From DATJPY01 sp035506135 (GTDB lineage Bacteria; Myxococcota_A; UBA9160; PR03): a stretch of 64,000 bases of DNA. The DNA is taken from contig DATJPY010000044.1 in NCBI GenBank assembly GCA_035506135.1, positions 11,297 to 75,296 on the forward strand, in the 5' to 3' direction. The translations under genes and the position numbers were made by a program. Under the pieces are notes generated by a model. It had not been told where the DNA came from. It made no database searches and saw nothing but the letters and a program-made list of their open reading frames with translations. This document shows, in pieces, positions 8,032 to 17,360 of this stretch. Numbering within the stretch: position 1 is the stretch's first letter; every line of letters begins with the position of its first letter.

Positions 8032-9501
8032 ATGAGCCCGATCGACCTCGTGATTCGCGGCGCGACCCTCTACGACGGGACGGGTGCTCCACCGCGTCGC
8101 GCCGACGTCGCACTGGCCGGCGATCGGATCGCAGCGGTCGGTGATCTCCCCGCGCCTGCCGACGCGCGCGACCTCGACGCGCGCGGCCTCGCGCTCGCGC
8201 CGGGCTTCATCGACGTCCACACGCACGACGACTTCGCCGCCGTCCTCCACCCCGCGATGGGATTCAAGGTGCAGGGGGGCGTCACCACCGTGGTGGTCGG
8301 CAACTGTGGGATGAGCGCCGCGCCGTGGGGCGTCGCGCGGGCGATGGCGCAGGCGTTCCATCCCGGCGCCGCGCTGCCCGCGTGGGAGGGCTTCGCCGGC
8401 TACCTCGCCCACCTCGATGCGGAGCCGGCGAGCTGCAACGTGGCCGCGCTGGTCGGGCACGGCACCGCGCGCGCGGCGGCGATGGGCGGCGACGCGCGCG
8501 CGCCGACGCGCGCCGAGCTCGATCGGATGCGCGGCATCGTGCGCGAGGGGCTCGAGGCCGGCTGCTTCGGCCTGTCGACGGGGCTCGTCTACGAGCCCGG
8601 CCGCCACGCCGCGACCGACGAGATCGTGGCGCTCGCGCGCGTGCTCGCGGGAAGCGGCGCGCTCTACGCCACGCACATGCGCGACGAGGGGAGCGGGCTC
8701 CTCGACTCGGTGCAGGAGGCGATCGAGATCGGCGAGCGCGCCGGCGTGCCGGTGCAGATCTCGCACCACAAGGCGGCGGGTCGCGAGGCGTGGGGCCTCG
8801 TGCGCGAGTCCCTGCGGATGATCGAGCAGGCGCGCGCGCGCGGGCTCGACGTGACCGCCGATCAGTATCCCTACACCGCGGGAAGTACGGTGCTGGCCGC
8901 GGTCGTGGCCAACGCCGAGCGCTTCGGGCGCGCCGACGAGGCGGCGGTGGTGATCGCGTCGGCGCCCGGCCACCCCGCGTGGGAGGGCCGCTCGCTGGCG
9001 GAGCTCGGAGCGGCGTGGGACATGCCCGGGATCGAGGCCGCCCGGCGTATCCTCGACGCGGAGGGGTTCTCGGCGACCGTGGTCATGCACAGCATGGACG
9101 AGGGCGACGTGCAGACGGTGATGCGTCACCCGACCACGATGATCGGCTCGGACGGGATCCCGACGCTGGCGGGCAAGCCGCACCCGCGGCTCTACGGGAC
9201 CTTCGCGCGCGTGCTCGGCCACTACGCGCGCGACCTCGGCCTCTTCCCGCTCGAGGAGGCGGTCCACCGCATGACCGGGCTCGCGGCGCGCAAGTTCGGG
9301 ATGCGCGACCGCGGGGTGGTGCGCGAGCAGGCCTTCGCCGATCTCGTGCTCTTCGACCCGGACGGGATCGCCGACGTGGCGACTTACGCGGATCCGCACC
9401 ATCCGCCGGCCGGGGTCGAGCGCGTCTGGGTGAACGGGGTGTGCGTCGTCGAGCGTGGCGCGCACACGGGGGCCCGGCCTGGTCGCGCGTTGCGGCGCTG
9501 A
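8032..9501 (+). CDS. N-acyl-D-amino-acid deacylase-type amidohydrolase
   Basis: A 489-residue metal-dependent amidohydrolase. The N-terminal composite barrel (GAPPRRADVALAGDRIAAVG) leads to GFIDVHTHDD with the metal-binding HxH. VGNCGMS supplies the metal-bridging Cys typical of D-aminoacylases, followed by YATHMRDEG, ISHHKAAG and IGSDGIP. The C-terminus FADLVLFDPDGIAD is typical of the family. Members hydrolyse N-acyl-D-amino acids, but many close relatives in CoA/lipid clusters have no known substrate. A ribosome site GAGGAAGAGG precedes the ATG. It is co-oriented with the P450 and is followed by an SDR that has its own promoter-like hexamer. Confidence 0.9.
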   Translation: MSPIDLVIRGATLYDGTGAPPRRADVALAGDRIAAVGDLPAPADARDLDARGLALAPGFIDVHTHDDFAAVLHPAMGFKVQGGVTTVVVGNCGMSAAPWGVARAMAQAFHPGAALPAWEGFAGYLAHLDAEPASCNVAALVGHGTARAAAMGGDARAPTRAELDRMRGIVREGLEAGCFGLSTGLVYEPGRHAATDEIVALARVLAGSGALYATHMRDEGSGLLDSVQEAIEIGERAGVPVQISHHKAAGREAWGLVRESLRMIEQARARGLDVTADQYPYTAGSTVLAAVVANAERFGRADEAAVVIASAPGHPAWEGRSLAELGAAWDMPGIEAARRILDAEGFSATVVMHSMDEGDVQTVMRHPTTMIGSDGIPTLAGKPHPRLYGTFARVLGHYARDLGLFPLEEAVHRMTGLAARKFGMRDRGVVREQAFADLVLFDPDGIADVATYADPHHPPAGVERVWVNGVCVVERGAHTGARPGRALRR

Positions 9502-9543
9502 CCCGGTCGCGCCCGCTCTCTCGACGCCCTGCGCGCCGATCTG

Positions 9544-9549
9544 TAACGT
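9544..9549 (+). promoter_or_regulatory. Candidate -10 element before an SDR-led operon
   Basis: TAACGT ends 23 bases before the SDR start at 9573. A strong GAGGAGG ribosome site lies between. Together they mark a likely transcription unit for 9573-13554. Confidence 0.4.
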
Positions 9550-9572
9550 GTTTCAAATCCGAGGAGGCGAGC

Positions 9573-10337
9573 ATGGGCGGTGGACTGGTCGACGGCAAGG
9601 CCGCGCTCGTGACGGGCGGCGCCTCCGGGATCGGTCGCGCCACGGCGCTCGCACTCGCTCGCGAGGGCGCGCGCGTGCTGGTGGCGGACCGCGATGCCGC
9701 CGGCGCCGAGGCGGTGGCGAAGGCGATCTCCGAGTCGCGCGGGACGGCGCGCGCCGTGCGCTGCGACGTGGCCCGGGCGGACGAGGTCGAGGCCATGGTG
9801 CGGGCCGCCCTCGACGCCTTCGGCCGACTCGATTGCGCGGTGAACGCCGCCGGGATCCTCGGCGCACCGGGCCCGCTGCACGAGCTCGCACCCGAGCAGT
9901 GGGAGCAGACGCTGGCGGTGAACCTGACGGGCATGTTCCTGTGCCTGCGGTACGAGCTCCGCGCGATGCGCGCGCAGCGAGCCGGCGCCATCGTCAACGT
10001 GTCGTCGGGGGCCGGCGTGCTGGGCACGCCCTTCCTCGGCCCCTACGCCGCCTCGAAGCACGGCATCCTCGGTCTCACCAAGACGGCGGCGCTCGAGAAC
10101 GCGCGCGACGGCGTGCGCGTGAACGCGATCTGCCCCGGGTCGACCGACACGCCGATGCTGCAGGGCTTCATGGCGAGCTCGGCGGAGGCGCGCAAGATGA
10201 TCCTCGCCACGGCGCCGAGCGGCCGGCTCGGCACGCCGGAGGAGATCGCCGAGGCAGCGCTCTGGCTGTGCTCCGACCGCGCCTCCTACGTGAGCGGAGA
10301 ATCGATGCTGGTCGACTTCGCCGCGGTGTCGCGCTGA
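9573..10337 (+). CDS. Short-chain dehydrogenase/reductase
   Basis: A 254-residue classical SDR with TGGASGIG, a variant NAAG in place of NNAG (DCAVNAAGILG), and YAASK. The start MGGGLVDGK is fixed by GAGGAGG seven bases upstream; the open frame runs further upstream inside the deacylase gene. It is followed after only 14 bases by the luciferase-like oxidoreductase, so the two are probably cotranscribed. The substrate is unknown. Confidence 0.93.
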   Translation: MGGGLVDGKAALVTGGASGIGRATALALAREGARVLVADRDAAGAEAVAKAISESRGTARAVRCDVARADEVEAMVRAALDAFGRLDCAVNAAGILGAPGPLHELAPEQWEQTLAVNLTGMFLCLRYELRAMRAQRAGAIVNVSSGAGVLGTPFLGPYAASKHGILGLTKTAALENARDGVRVNAICPGSTDTPMLQGFMASSAEARKMILATAPSGRLGTPEEIAEAALWLCSDRASYVSGESMLVDFAAVSR

Positions 10338-10351
10338 GGGGACCGGTCGAG

Positions 10352-11218
10352 GTGAAGTTCGTCGTCCCCACCGCCTTCAGCCCGCCGGCGCACTTCTGCG
10401 CCATGGCCCGCGCGGCCGAGGAGGCCGGCTGGGACGCGATCGCCATCTCCGACCACGTGGCGCATCCCGAGCGCATCACGTCGCCCTATCCCTACACGAA
10501 GGACGGATCGATCCGGTGGACCGAGTCGACGGCATGGCCGGACCCCTGGGTCTCGATCGGCGCGATGGCCGCCGCGACCTCGCGCCTGCACTTCGTGACG
10601 AACATCTTCGTCCTGGCGCTGCGCAACCCGTTCCTCGCCGCCAAGGCCATCGCCACCGCTGCGGCGCTCTCGGAGGATCGCGTGGCCGTCGGCGTCGGGG
10701 TCGGCTGGATGCGGGAGGAGTTCGAGCTCGCCGGGCAGGACTTCGCCACGCGCGGCCGCCGCACCGACGAGATGATCGAGGTGATGCGGAAGCTCTGGAG
10801 CGGCGGCTACGTCGAGCACCGCGGCCGCTTCTACGAGTTCGGACGCGTGCGCATGCTGCCCGCGCCCGGCGCGCCCGTGCCGATCTACGGCGGCGGCCTG
10901 TCGGAGCCGGCGCTGCGGCGCGCGGCGCGTCTCGACGGCTGGATCTCGGACATCCACAGCACCGCGGAGCTGCGCGACATCGCGGCCGTGCTGCGCCGCC
11001 ATCGGGCCGAGCAGGGGCGGGCGGATGCGCCCTTCGCGCTGGTGGCGGCGTGCTCGGACGCCTTCGACGCCGACGGGATCCGCCGGCTCGCGGATGCGGG
11101 CGTGACGCACTACGCGACGGCGCCGTGGCTCTTCTACGGCGGCTCGTGGGATTCGCTTCAGGACAAGGTCGACGGCATGCGGCGCTTCGCGGACCAGGTG
11201 ATCGCGAAGCTGCGCTGA
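10352..11218 (+). CDS. Luciferase-like (LLM) flavin/F420-dependent oxidoreductase
   Basis: A 288-residue protein of the luciferase-like monooxygenase superfamily, of the type annotated as probable F420-dependent oxidoreductases. Features are the N-terminal FVVPTAFSPPAHF, EEAGWDAIAISDHV, the core VAVGVGVGWMREEFELAGQDF, and RRTDEMIEVMRKLWSGG. The start is a GTG 14 bases after the upstream SDR stop. The family reduces or oxidises substrates with F420 or FMN; which one cannot be told here. It sits inside a run of SDRs, which suggests consecutive redox steps on one substrate. Confidence 0.9.
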   Translation: MKFVVPTAFSPPAHFCAMARAAEEAGWDAIAISDHVAHPERITSPYPYTKDGSIRWTESTAWPDPWVSIGAMAAATSRLHFVTNIFVLALRNPFLAAKAIATAAALSEDRVAVGVGVGWMREEFELAGQDFATRGRRTDEMIEVMRKLWSGGYVEHRGRFYEFGRVRMLPAPGAPVPIYGGGLSEPALRRAARLDGWISDIHSTAELRDIAAVLRRHRAEQGRADAPFALVAACSDAFDADGIRRLADAGVTHYATAPWLFYGGSWDSLQDKVDGMRRFADQVIAKLR

Positions 11219-11228
11219 AGGGGGTCGG

Positions 11229-11978
11229 ATGCGCCGGTTCGAGGACAAGGTGGTGCTGATCACGGGCGCGGCGTCCGGGATCGGGCGCGCCTGCGCGCTC
11301 AAGCTGGCCGAGGAGGGTGCTCGGCTCGCGCTCGGGGACGTGCAGGCCGAGGGGCTCGAGGCGACCGCCAAGCAGGTGCGCGAGCTCGGCGCCGCGTGCG
11401 AGACGCAGTTCGCGGACGTCGCCGACGAGGCCTCGGTGCGCGCGCTCGTCTCCGGCGCGGCGTCCCACTACGGCCGGCTCGACGTGCTGTGCAACGTGGC
11501 CGGCATCCTGCGCTTCGATCACACCCACGAGCTCGCGCTCGCCGACTGGAGCCGCGTCCTCGCCGTGAACCTGACGGGGACCTTCCTGATGTGCCGCGAG
11601 GCGATCCCGCACCTGCTCGCCGCGCGCGGGAACGTGATCAACATCGCCTCGACCGCAGGGCTGCGCGGGCATCCGTGGACGGCGGCCTACTCGGCGTCGA
11701 AGGGCGGCGTGATCGCGCTCACCTGCGGCATCGCGATCGAGTACGCGAAGCAGGGCCTGCGCGCCAACGCGATCTGCCCGGGCAGCATCGAGACGCCGAT
11801 CACGCAGGCCTTCCAGGTGCCGTCGGGCGCCGACCCCAAGCTGGTTCGCCGCATGATGCCGATCACCGGATTCGCCGGGCCCGAGAAGGTGGCGACGGCG
11901 GTCGCCTTCCTGGCGTCGGACGAGGCCTCGCACATCACGGGCGAGACGCTCCGCATCGACGGCGGAGCGCTGTCGTGA
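11229..11978 (+). CDS. Short-chain dehydrogenase/reductase
   Basis: A 249-residue classical SDR with TGAASGIG, a variant NVAG at the NNAG position, and YSASK. The ATG follows the LLM gene by 10 bases, and the stop overlaps the GTG of the next SDR (GTGA at 11975-11978), so translation of the pair is coupled. Possible role: oxidation of a hydroxyacyl-CoA or alcohol. Confidence 0.93.
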   Translation: MRRFEDKVVLITGAASGIGRACALKLAEEGARLALGDVQAEGLEATAKQVRELGAACETQFADVADEASVRALVSGAASHYGRLDVLCNVAGILRFDHTHELALADWSRVLAVNLTGTFLMCREAIPHLLAARGNVINIASTAGLRGHPWTAAYSASKGGVIALTCGIAIEYAKQGLRANAICPGSIETPITQAFQVPSGADPKLVRRMMPITGFAGPEKVATAVAFLASDEASHITGETLRIDGGALS

Positions 11979-12760
11979 GCGGTCTGCTCGGCGGACGCGT
12001 CGCGATCGTCTCCGGCATCGGGCCCGGCATGGGGCGCGACATCTCGCTCGCGCTCGCGCGCGAGGGCGCCGACCTGGTGCTGGCGGCGCGCACCGAGGCG
12101 AAGCTCGCCGAGGTGGCCGCGGAGGTCCGCGCGGCGGGCCGGCGCGCGCTGGCCGTGCCCGCCGACATCACCCGGCCCGAGGATTGCCAGCGGCTGGTCG
12201 AGCGCGCGCGCGGCGAGCACGGCCGCATCGACGTGCTCGTGAACAACGCCTTCCAGATGGGCGGCTTCGTGCCGCTCGAGCGGGCGACCGCCGACGACTG
12301 GCGCCGCCCGATCGAGGTCAATCTGATCGGCTCGATGCAGCTCACGCGCGAGGTGATCCCGGTGATGAAGGCGCAGGGCCGGGGCTCGATCGTGATGATC
12401 AACTCGATGGTGGTGCGCGACGTCCTCCCCCAGATGGGCACCTACGCCGCCTCGAAGGCCGCCCTGCTCGCGGCGACGCAGGGGCTGGCGCGCGAGCTCG
12501 GCGGCGGGGGCATCCGCGTCAACTCGGTGGTGCCGGGCTACATCTGGGGGCCCTCGCTGCAGGCGTACTTCGCGCATCAGGCGAAGCAGCGCGGCGTCGA
12601 CGCGCAGGTGGTCTACGACGAGGTCGCCGCCCAGACCGCGTTGCACCACATCCCGACGTCCGAGGAGATCGCCGACGCCGTCGTGTTCTTCGCCTCCGAC
12701 CTGTCGCGCGTCATCACCGGCCAATCGCTCGACGTGAACGGCGGCCACGTGTTCCACTGA
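11975..12760 (+). CDS. SDR family protein with atypical cofactor motif
   Basis: A 261-residue SDR starting at GTG 11975, overlapping the previous stop by 4 bases. The glycine-rich loop is SGIGPGMG rather than TGxxxGIG, and NNAG is replaced by NNAF, but the catalytic Ser and YAASK are present. It also has a longer substrate loop (GPSLQAYFAHQAKQRGVD) than its neighbours. It therefore belongs to a different SDR subfamily from the two flanking genes and is likely to have different substrate or cofactor preference. Its stop overlaps the next start (TGATG). Confidence 0.9.
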   Translation: MSGLLGGRVAIVSGIGPGMGRDISLALAREGADLVLAARTEAKLAEVAAEVRAAGRRALAVPADITRPEDCQRLVERARGEHGRIDVLVNNAFQMGGFVPLERATADDWRRPIEVNLIGSMQLTREVIPVMKAQGRGSIVMINSMVVRDVLPQMGTYAASKAALLAATQGLARELGGGGIRVNSVVPGYIWGPSLQAYFAHQAKQRGVDAQVVYDEVAAQTALHHIPTSEEIADAVVFFASDLSRVITGQSLDVNGGHVFH

Positions 12761-13554
12761 TGGCGATGCTGGACGGCCAGCGCGCAATCGTCACCGGCGG
12801 CGCCTCGGGGATCGGGCTGGCGACGGCGCGGCGCATGCTCGAGGCCGGCGCACGCGTCGCGCTGGTCGACGTCGACGCCGAGAAGGTCGAGGCGGCCGGG
12901 CGCGAGCTCCGCGCGCCGGCCTTTGTCGCCGACGTCGCCGACGCCGCCGCGCTCGACGCCGCCTTCGCGGCCGCGGCCGACGCGATGGGCGGGCTCTCGA
13001 TCCTCTTCAACAATGCCGGGGCGGGGCAGGTCTCGCCGCTCCACCGCTATGCGCCCGAGGCGGTCGAGCGGCTGCTCGACGTGAACCTGATCGGGGTCTA
13101 CAACGGCCTGCGCGCGGCGATCCCGCGCATGCTGGAGGGTGGAGGGGGCGCGATCGTCAACAACGCCTCCGGCAGCGGCGTACAGCCGACGCGCGGCGAG
13201 GCGCCGTACTCGGCGGCCAAGGCCGGCGTGATCGCGCTCACCCGGAGCGCGGCGCTCGAGTACGGCCCGCGCATCCGGGTCAACTGCGTGTCGCCGGGCG
13301 TCGTCCGCACGCCCCTGTCCGAGGCGCTCTTCCGCGTGCCGCGGCTGCTCGATCCGCTGCTCGAGGCCATCCCGGCGGGCCGCACCGGCACGCCCGAGGA
13401 CGTCGCCGACGTGGTCGTCTTCCTGTGCTCGCCCGGGGCGGGATTCGTGACCGGCCAGAACCTCCTGATCGACGGCGGGCTCTCGCTGGTCGGCGGCGGC
13501 ATCGATCGGGTGCTGCGCGAGATGATGGCGGCGATGGAGCGGCGCCGGGTTTGA
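12760..13554 (+). CDS. Short-chain dehydrogenase/reductase
   Basis: A 264-residue classical SDR with TGGASGIG, NNAG and YSAAK. The start is the ATG of a TGATG junction with the preceding gene. It closes a tightly packed run SDR-LLM-SDR-SDR-SDR (9573-13554). The C-terminus carries an extra helix after the usual LLIDGG strand. Confidence 0.93.
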   Translation: MAMLDGQRAIVTGGASGIGLATARRMLEAGARVALVDVDAEKVEAAGRELRAPAFVADVADAAALDAAFAAAADAMGGLSILFNNAGAGQVSPLHRYAPEAVERLLDVNLIGVYNGLRAAIPRMLEGGGGAIVNNASGSGVQPTRGEAPYSAAKAGVIALTRSAALEYGPRIRVNCVSPGVVRTPLSEALFRVPRLLDPLLEAIPAGRTGTPEDVADVVVFLCSPGAGFVTGQNLLIDGGLSLVGGGIDRVLREMMAAMERRRV

Positions 13555-13573
13555 CGGCCCCGGGGCCGCGGGA

Positions 13574-13579
13574 TACGAA
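13574..13579 (+). promoter_or_regulatory. Candidate -10 of a leaderless malY-like gene (weak)
   Basis: TACGAA ends 7 bases before the ATG at 13587, and there is no Shine-Dalgarno sequence between. The sixth base is A rather than T, so this is one of three weaker members of the leaderless class. Confidence 0.35.
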
Positions 13580-13586
13580 GCCTCCC

Positions 13587-14765
13587 ATGTCCGACGCTGC
13601 CTTCGACGCGCTCGAGGTCGGGCGCCTGCGCCGCCGGCGCGGCGAGAAGTGGGCGCTCTACGGCCCGGACGTCCTGCCGGCCTGGGTCGCCGAGATGGAC
13701 TTCCCGCTGGCGGAGCCGGTGCGGCGCGCGGTCGAGCAGGCGCTCTCGCTCGACGACCTCGGCTATCCGCTGCACCCGCGGCCGAACGAGCTGCCCGCGC
13801 TCTTCGCCGAGCGGATGCAGGCGCGCTTCGGCTGGCGGCCGGACCCACATCGGGTCGAGGTGATCGCGGACGTCGTGCAGGGGATCTACGTCGCGCTGAC
13901 CCAGCTCGCGGCGCCCGGCGAGGGCGTCGTGGTCCAGACGCCGATCTATCCGCCGTTCCTCGAGGCGGTCGCCGAGACCGGGCGCCGGCTCGTCGAGAAT
14001 CCGCTTGCTCGGACGGGTCGTTACGAGATCGACCTCGAGCAGCTCCGCAGCGCGCTCGATCCGCACACGCGAATCCTGCTCCTGTGCAACCCGCACAACC
14101 CGAGCGGCCGCGTGCTCGAGCGCCGCGAGCTCGAGGCGCTCGCCGAGATCGCGCTCGCGCAGCGCCTCGTGGTGGTGGCCGACGAGATCCACGCCGACCT
14201 GGTGCATGGGCCGCGCCGCCACGTTCCGTTCGCGTCGCTCGGCCCCGAGGTGGAGACGCGCACGGTCACGCTGACCTCGGCGACCAAGGCCTTCAACATC
14301 CCGGGGCTGCGCTGCGCGGTCGCCCACTTCGGCAGCGGCGAGCTGCACCACCGCTTCCTCGGCGTGCCGCGGGCCGCGCGCGGCGGGCTCGGCGCGCTCG
14401 GCCAGGCCGCGACGCTGGCGGCCTGGCGCGAGGGCGAGCCCTGGCTGGAGCGCGTGCTGGCCTATCTCGCCGGCAACCGGGACCGCGTGGCGCGCTTCGT
14501 CGCCGAGCGACTGCCGGGCGTCGTGCACGTCGCGCCCGAGGCGTCCTACCTGGCCTGGCTCGACTGCACGGCCCTCCAGCTCGAACCGACGCCCCAGCGC
14601 TTCTTCCTGGCGCACGCGCGCGTGGCGCTCTCTCCCGGCGAGAGCTTCGGGCGACCGGGCGCCGGCTTCGCGCGGCTCAACTTCGGCACCTCGCGCGCGA
14701 TCCTGGACGAGATCCTCGAGCGCCTCGCCGGCGCGCTGCGCGGGCGTGATAGGATCCGCGCGTGA
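13587..14765 (+). CDS. PLP-dependent aminotransferase / cystathionine beta-lyase (MalY/PatB type)
   Basis: A 392-residue fold-type I PLP enzyme. The Lys that binds PLP is in TSATKAFNIPG, NPHNPSGR and ADEIHADLVH are typical of the MalY/PatB subfamily, and the N-terminus KWALYGPDVLPAWVAEMDF is diagnostic of it. Members cleave the C-S bond of cystathionine or other cysteine S-conjugates, giving a thiol, pyruvate and ammonia, and some also bind regulators. No Shine-Dalgarno site is visible before the ATG. Its stop overlaps the GTG of the next gene by 4 bases. Confidence 0.92.
   Translation: MSDAAFDALEVGRLRRRRGEKWALYGPDVLPAWVAEMDFPLAEPVRRAVEQALSLDDLGYPLHPRPNELPALFAERMQARFGWRPDPHRVEVIADVVQGIYVALTQLAAPGEGVVVQTPIYPPFLEAVAETGRRLVENPLARTGRYEIDLEQLRSALDPHTRILLLCNPHNPSGRVLERRELEALAEIALAQRLVVVADEIHADLVHGPRRHVPFASLGPEVETRTVTLTSATKAFNIPGLRCAVAHFGSGELHHRFLGVPRAARGGLGALGQAATLAAWREGEPWLERVLAYLAGNRDRVARFVAERLPGVVHVAPEASYLAWLDCTALQLEPTPQRFFLAHARVALSPGESFGRPGAGFARLNFGTSRAILDEILERLAGALRGRDRIRA
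14750..14755 (+). promoter_or_regulatory. Candidate -10 of a leaderless metallophosphoesterase mRNA
   Basis: TAGGAT lies inside the end of the malY-like gene and ends 6 bases before GTG 14762, with no Shine-Dalgarno sequence between. If real, it is an internal promoter, and the gene can be transcribed both with malY and alone. Confidence 0.45.
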
Positions 14766-15973
14766 GCCTCTGCATCCGCGATCCCGAGCTGTTCGGCGTG
14801 ACGGCGACGAGCGCGACGCTCTGCTTTCGCGTCGAGGACGGTGCGGGCTCCGTCGAGGCACCGGCGCGCATCCGGCTCGACGGCGAGGTGCGGGCCGTGT
14901 CGGAGGGATCCGGGACGCGCCACGTCCGCCTCGAGGGGCTCGAGCCCGACACGCGCTACCGGATCGACGTCGAGATCGACGGCGCGGAGCCGATCGCAGC
15001 CGATCGCTACTTCCCCGAGGCGCTGCGCACGCTGCCCGCTCCGCGAGCAGCCTGCACGGCGCGCTTTGCGACGATGAACGACCTCCACTTCGGCGAGCCG
15101 CGCTTCGGAGGGAGGCTCACCGAGGACCACGAGTACGGCGACGAGGAGCCGGGCTTTCCGCTGATCCGCGCCGAGGACACCGAGGTGCCCTACTGGCGCA
15201 GCATGAACGACGACGCGATCGCCGAGATCAACGCGGCCGGCGTCGACGCCGCCGTGATCAAGGGCGACATCGCCGACCGCGGACGGCCCGAGCAGTTCGG
15301 CTGGGCGCGCGAGTCCTTCGCCCGGCTGCGCGCGCCGCACCACGCCTTCCTCGGCAACCACGACTACTACGGGCGCCAGGAAGGCCACTCGGTCGACGGC
15401 TATGCGCTGCTCGGACAGGCGCCCGCGCCGCGCGTGATCGAGCTCGGCGGCTGGCGCCTGGTGCTGCTGGAGACGGCCGAGCCGGGGGACCACCACGGCG
15501 TGTTCGGCGACGATCGGATGGGATGGCTGGCGCAGACGCTCGCCGGGACGCGCGAGACGAGCACGCCGACGCTCCTGCTGATGCACCACCAGCCGGTCCC
15601 GCCCGAGCATCGCGACAGCTACCCGAACACGATCGGAATGCTGCCGGAGCACTCGCTTCCCTTCTTCGACCTGATCGGTGCGAACCCGCAGGTAAAGGGG
15701 GTCCTGATCGGGCACACGCACCGCAATCGCGTCCGCCGCTATCGCGCCTCCGGCGCGGCGCCGTTCGTCGAGGTGAACTGCACGAAGGACTACCCGGGAG
15801 GCTGGGCGCACTACGAGCTCTTCGAGGACGGCAGCTTCCGGCAGGAGGTGCGCCGCACGGCGAGCCCGCGCGCGCTGGCGCATTCGACCCGCTGCCGCGA
15901 GTGCTTCCGGGGCTTCTATCGGGACTTCGCGCTCGGCTCGCTCGAGGAGCGGAGCTTCGTCGCGGGTGGCTGA
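14762..15973 (+). CDS. Metallophosphoesterase with N-terminal beta domain
   Basis: A 403-residue calcineurin-like phosphoesterase. Residues 1-90 look like a beta-sandwich (fibronectin III-like, with EPDTRYRIDVEIDG). The metal motifs follow in order: MNDLHFG (DxH), KGDIADRG (GDxxDRG), LGNHDYY (GNHD), LMHHQP, and GHTHRNR (GHxH). It hydrolyses phosphomonoesters or phosphodiesters with two metals. No clear signal peptide is seen, so it is probably cytoplasmic, although many FN3-phosphoesterase relatives are secreted. A Cys-containing C-terminus (RCRECFRGFYRDF) is unusual. It overlaps the next gene by 8 bases. Confidence 0.9.
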   Translation: MSLCIRDPELFGVTATSATLCFRVEDGAGSVEAPARIRLDGEVRAVSEGSGTRHVRLEGLEPDTRYRIDVEIDGAEPIAADRYFPEALRTLPAPRAACTARFATMNDLHFGEPRFGGRLTEDHEYGDEEPGFPLIRAEDTEVPYWRSMNDDAIAEINAAGVDAAVIKGDIADRGRPEQFGWARESFARLRAPHHAFLGNHDYYGRQEGHSVDGYALLGQAPAPRVIELGGWRLVLLETAEPGDHHGVFGDDRMGWLAQTLAGTRETSTPTLLLMHHQPVPPEHRDSYPNTIGMLPEHSLPFFDLIGANPQVKGVLIGHTHRNRVRRYRASGAAPFVEVNCTKDYPGGWAHYELFEDGSFRQEVRRTASPRALAHSTRCRECFRGFYRDFALGSLEERSFVAGG

Positions 15974-17360
15974 CCTCGACCCGACCGCGGCGTCTGCGAG
16001 CGCATTGGCCCGCGCCGTTCGCGAGCGCCGCGTGTCGTCGGCCGAGCTGGTCGACGCCTGCCTGGCGCGCATCGAGCGCGTCAACCCCGCGCTGAACGCG
16101 GTCGTGGCGGTGTGTCCGGAGCGGGCGCGCCGCGAGGCCGAGGTCGCCGACGCCGAGGTCGCGCGCGGCGCCCTGCGCGGCCCGCTGCACGGCGTGCCGA
16201 TCACGATCAAGGACTCGCTCGACGTCGCCGGGCTGGTGTCGACCTGGGGCACGCGCGGGCGCGCGGGCTTCGTGCCCGCGGCGGACGCGACGGTGGTCGC
16301 ACGGCTGCGCGCTGCCGGCGCGATCGCGCTCGGGAAGACCAACACGCCCGAGCTGACGATGGGGTTCGAGACGAACAACCGGGTCTACGGTCGCACCCGC
16401 AACCCGTACGATCCGGCGCGCACGCCGGGCGGCAGCAGCGGGGGCGCCGCGGCCATCGTTGCGGCCGGCGGCGCGCCGCTGGACCTCGGGAGCGACACGG
16501 GCGGCAGCATCCGGCTGCCGGCGCACTTCTGCGGTGTCGCGGGCCTGCGCCCCACCAGCGGGCGCGTCCCGCGCACCGGTCACGCGATCGGGCCCGGAGG
16601 CGCCGCCGACGCGCTGACGCAGATCGGCCCGATCGCGCGGCGGGTCGAGGACCTCGCGTTGGCGCTGCGGCTGATCGCCGGACCGGACGGGTGCGATCCC
16701 TTCGTCGCACCGGTTCCGCTCGGCGATCCGACCGGCGTCGAGCTCTCGGGCCTGCGCGTGGCGCTCCTGGTCGACAACGGCATCGCAAAGCCGGATCCCG
16801 CCGTGGAGGCCACCGTGCGCGCCGCCGCCGGCGCGCTTGCCGAGGCGGGCGCGCGGGTCGAGGAGCGCCGGCTCCCGGGTATCGAGGAGACGCTCGATCT
16901 CTTCATGCGCGTGGTCGTGATCGACGGCGGCATCGACATCCGCCAGCTCCTCGCTCGATGCGGCACCGCGCTCGAGGAGAGCCCGCTCGCCGGCCTCGCG
17001 CAGCTCCCTGCGCCGTCGGGCGACGAGCGGGTGCGGATCGTCGCGCGGTGGGACGCCCTCCGCGCGCGGCTCCTCGCGTGGACGCAGGACTGGGACCTCG
17101 TCGTCTCGCCGGCGAACGCGCACGCCGCGCTCCGGCACGGCGAGAGCGACGCGCGCATCCCGGCCTTCAGCTACACCATGACGTGGAACCTCGCGGGCTG
17201 GCCTTGTGTCGTGGTGCGCGCGGGCTCGTCGCCCGAAGGACTGCCGATCGGCGCGCAGCTCGTGGCGCCGCCGTGGCGCGAGGACGTGGCTCTGGCCGCC
17301 GCCGCGCGCGTGGAGGCGGTGCTCGGCGGCTGGCGGCCGCCCGCGCAAGGGCCGGGATGA
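15966..17360 (+). CDS. Amidase (amidase signature family)
   Basis: A 464-residue amidase signature enzyme. The catalytic Lys is in TIKDSLDVAG, the cis-Ser and nucleophile region is in TPGGSSGGAAAIVAAGG, and DLGSDTGGSIRLPAHFCG carries the nucleophilic Ser. It hydrolyses amides, such as aryl or alkyl amides, in the cytoplasm. The glutaminyl-tRNA amidotransferase GatA is also in this family, but there is no gatB or gatC nearby. The GTG start overlaps the phosphoesterase by 8 bases, and the stop overlaps the next ATG (ATGA). Confidence 0.93.
   Translation: MADLDPTAASASALARAVRERRVSSAELVDACLARIERVNPALNAVVAVCPERARREAEVADAEVARGALRGPLHGVPITIKDSLDVAGLVSTWGTRGRAGFVPAADATVVARLRAAGAIALGKTNTPELTMGFETNNRVYGRTRNPYDPARTPGGSSGGAAAIVAAGGAPLDLGSDTGGSIRLPAHFCGVAGLRPTSGRVPRTGHAIGPGGAADALTQIGPIARRVEDLALALRLIAGPDGCDPFVAPVPLGDPTGVELSGLRVALLVDNGIAKPDPAVEATVRAAAGALAEAGARVEERRLPGIEETLDLFMRVVVIDGGIDIRQLLARCGTALEESPLAGLAQLPAPSGDERVRIVARWDALRARLLAWTQDWDLVVSPANAHAALRHGESDARIPAFSYTMTWNLAGWPCVVVRAGSSPEGLPIGAQLVAPPWREDVALAAAARVEAVLGGWRPPAQGPG

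Noticed and set aside
15966..17360. gatA (glutamyl-tRNA amidotransferase subunit A)
   Set aside because: It shares the amidase signature but has no gatB or gatC nearby and overlaps a metallophosphoesterase and a DoxX-like gene, so a catabolic amidase is more likely.
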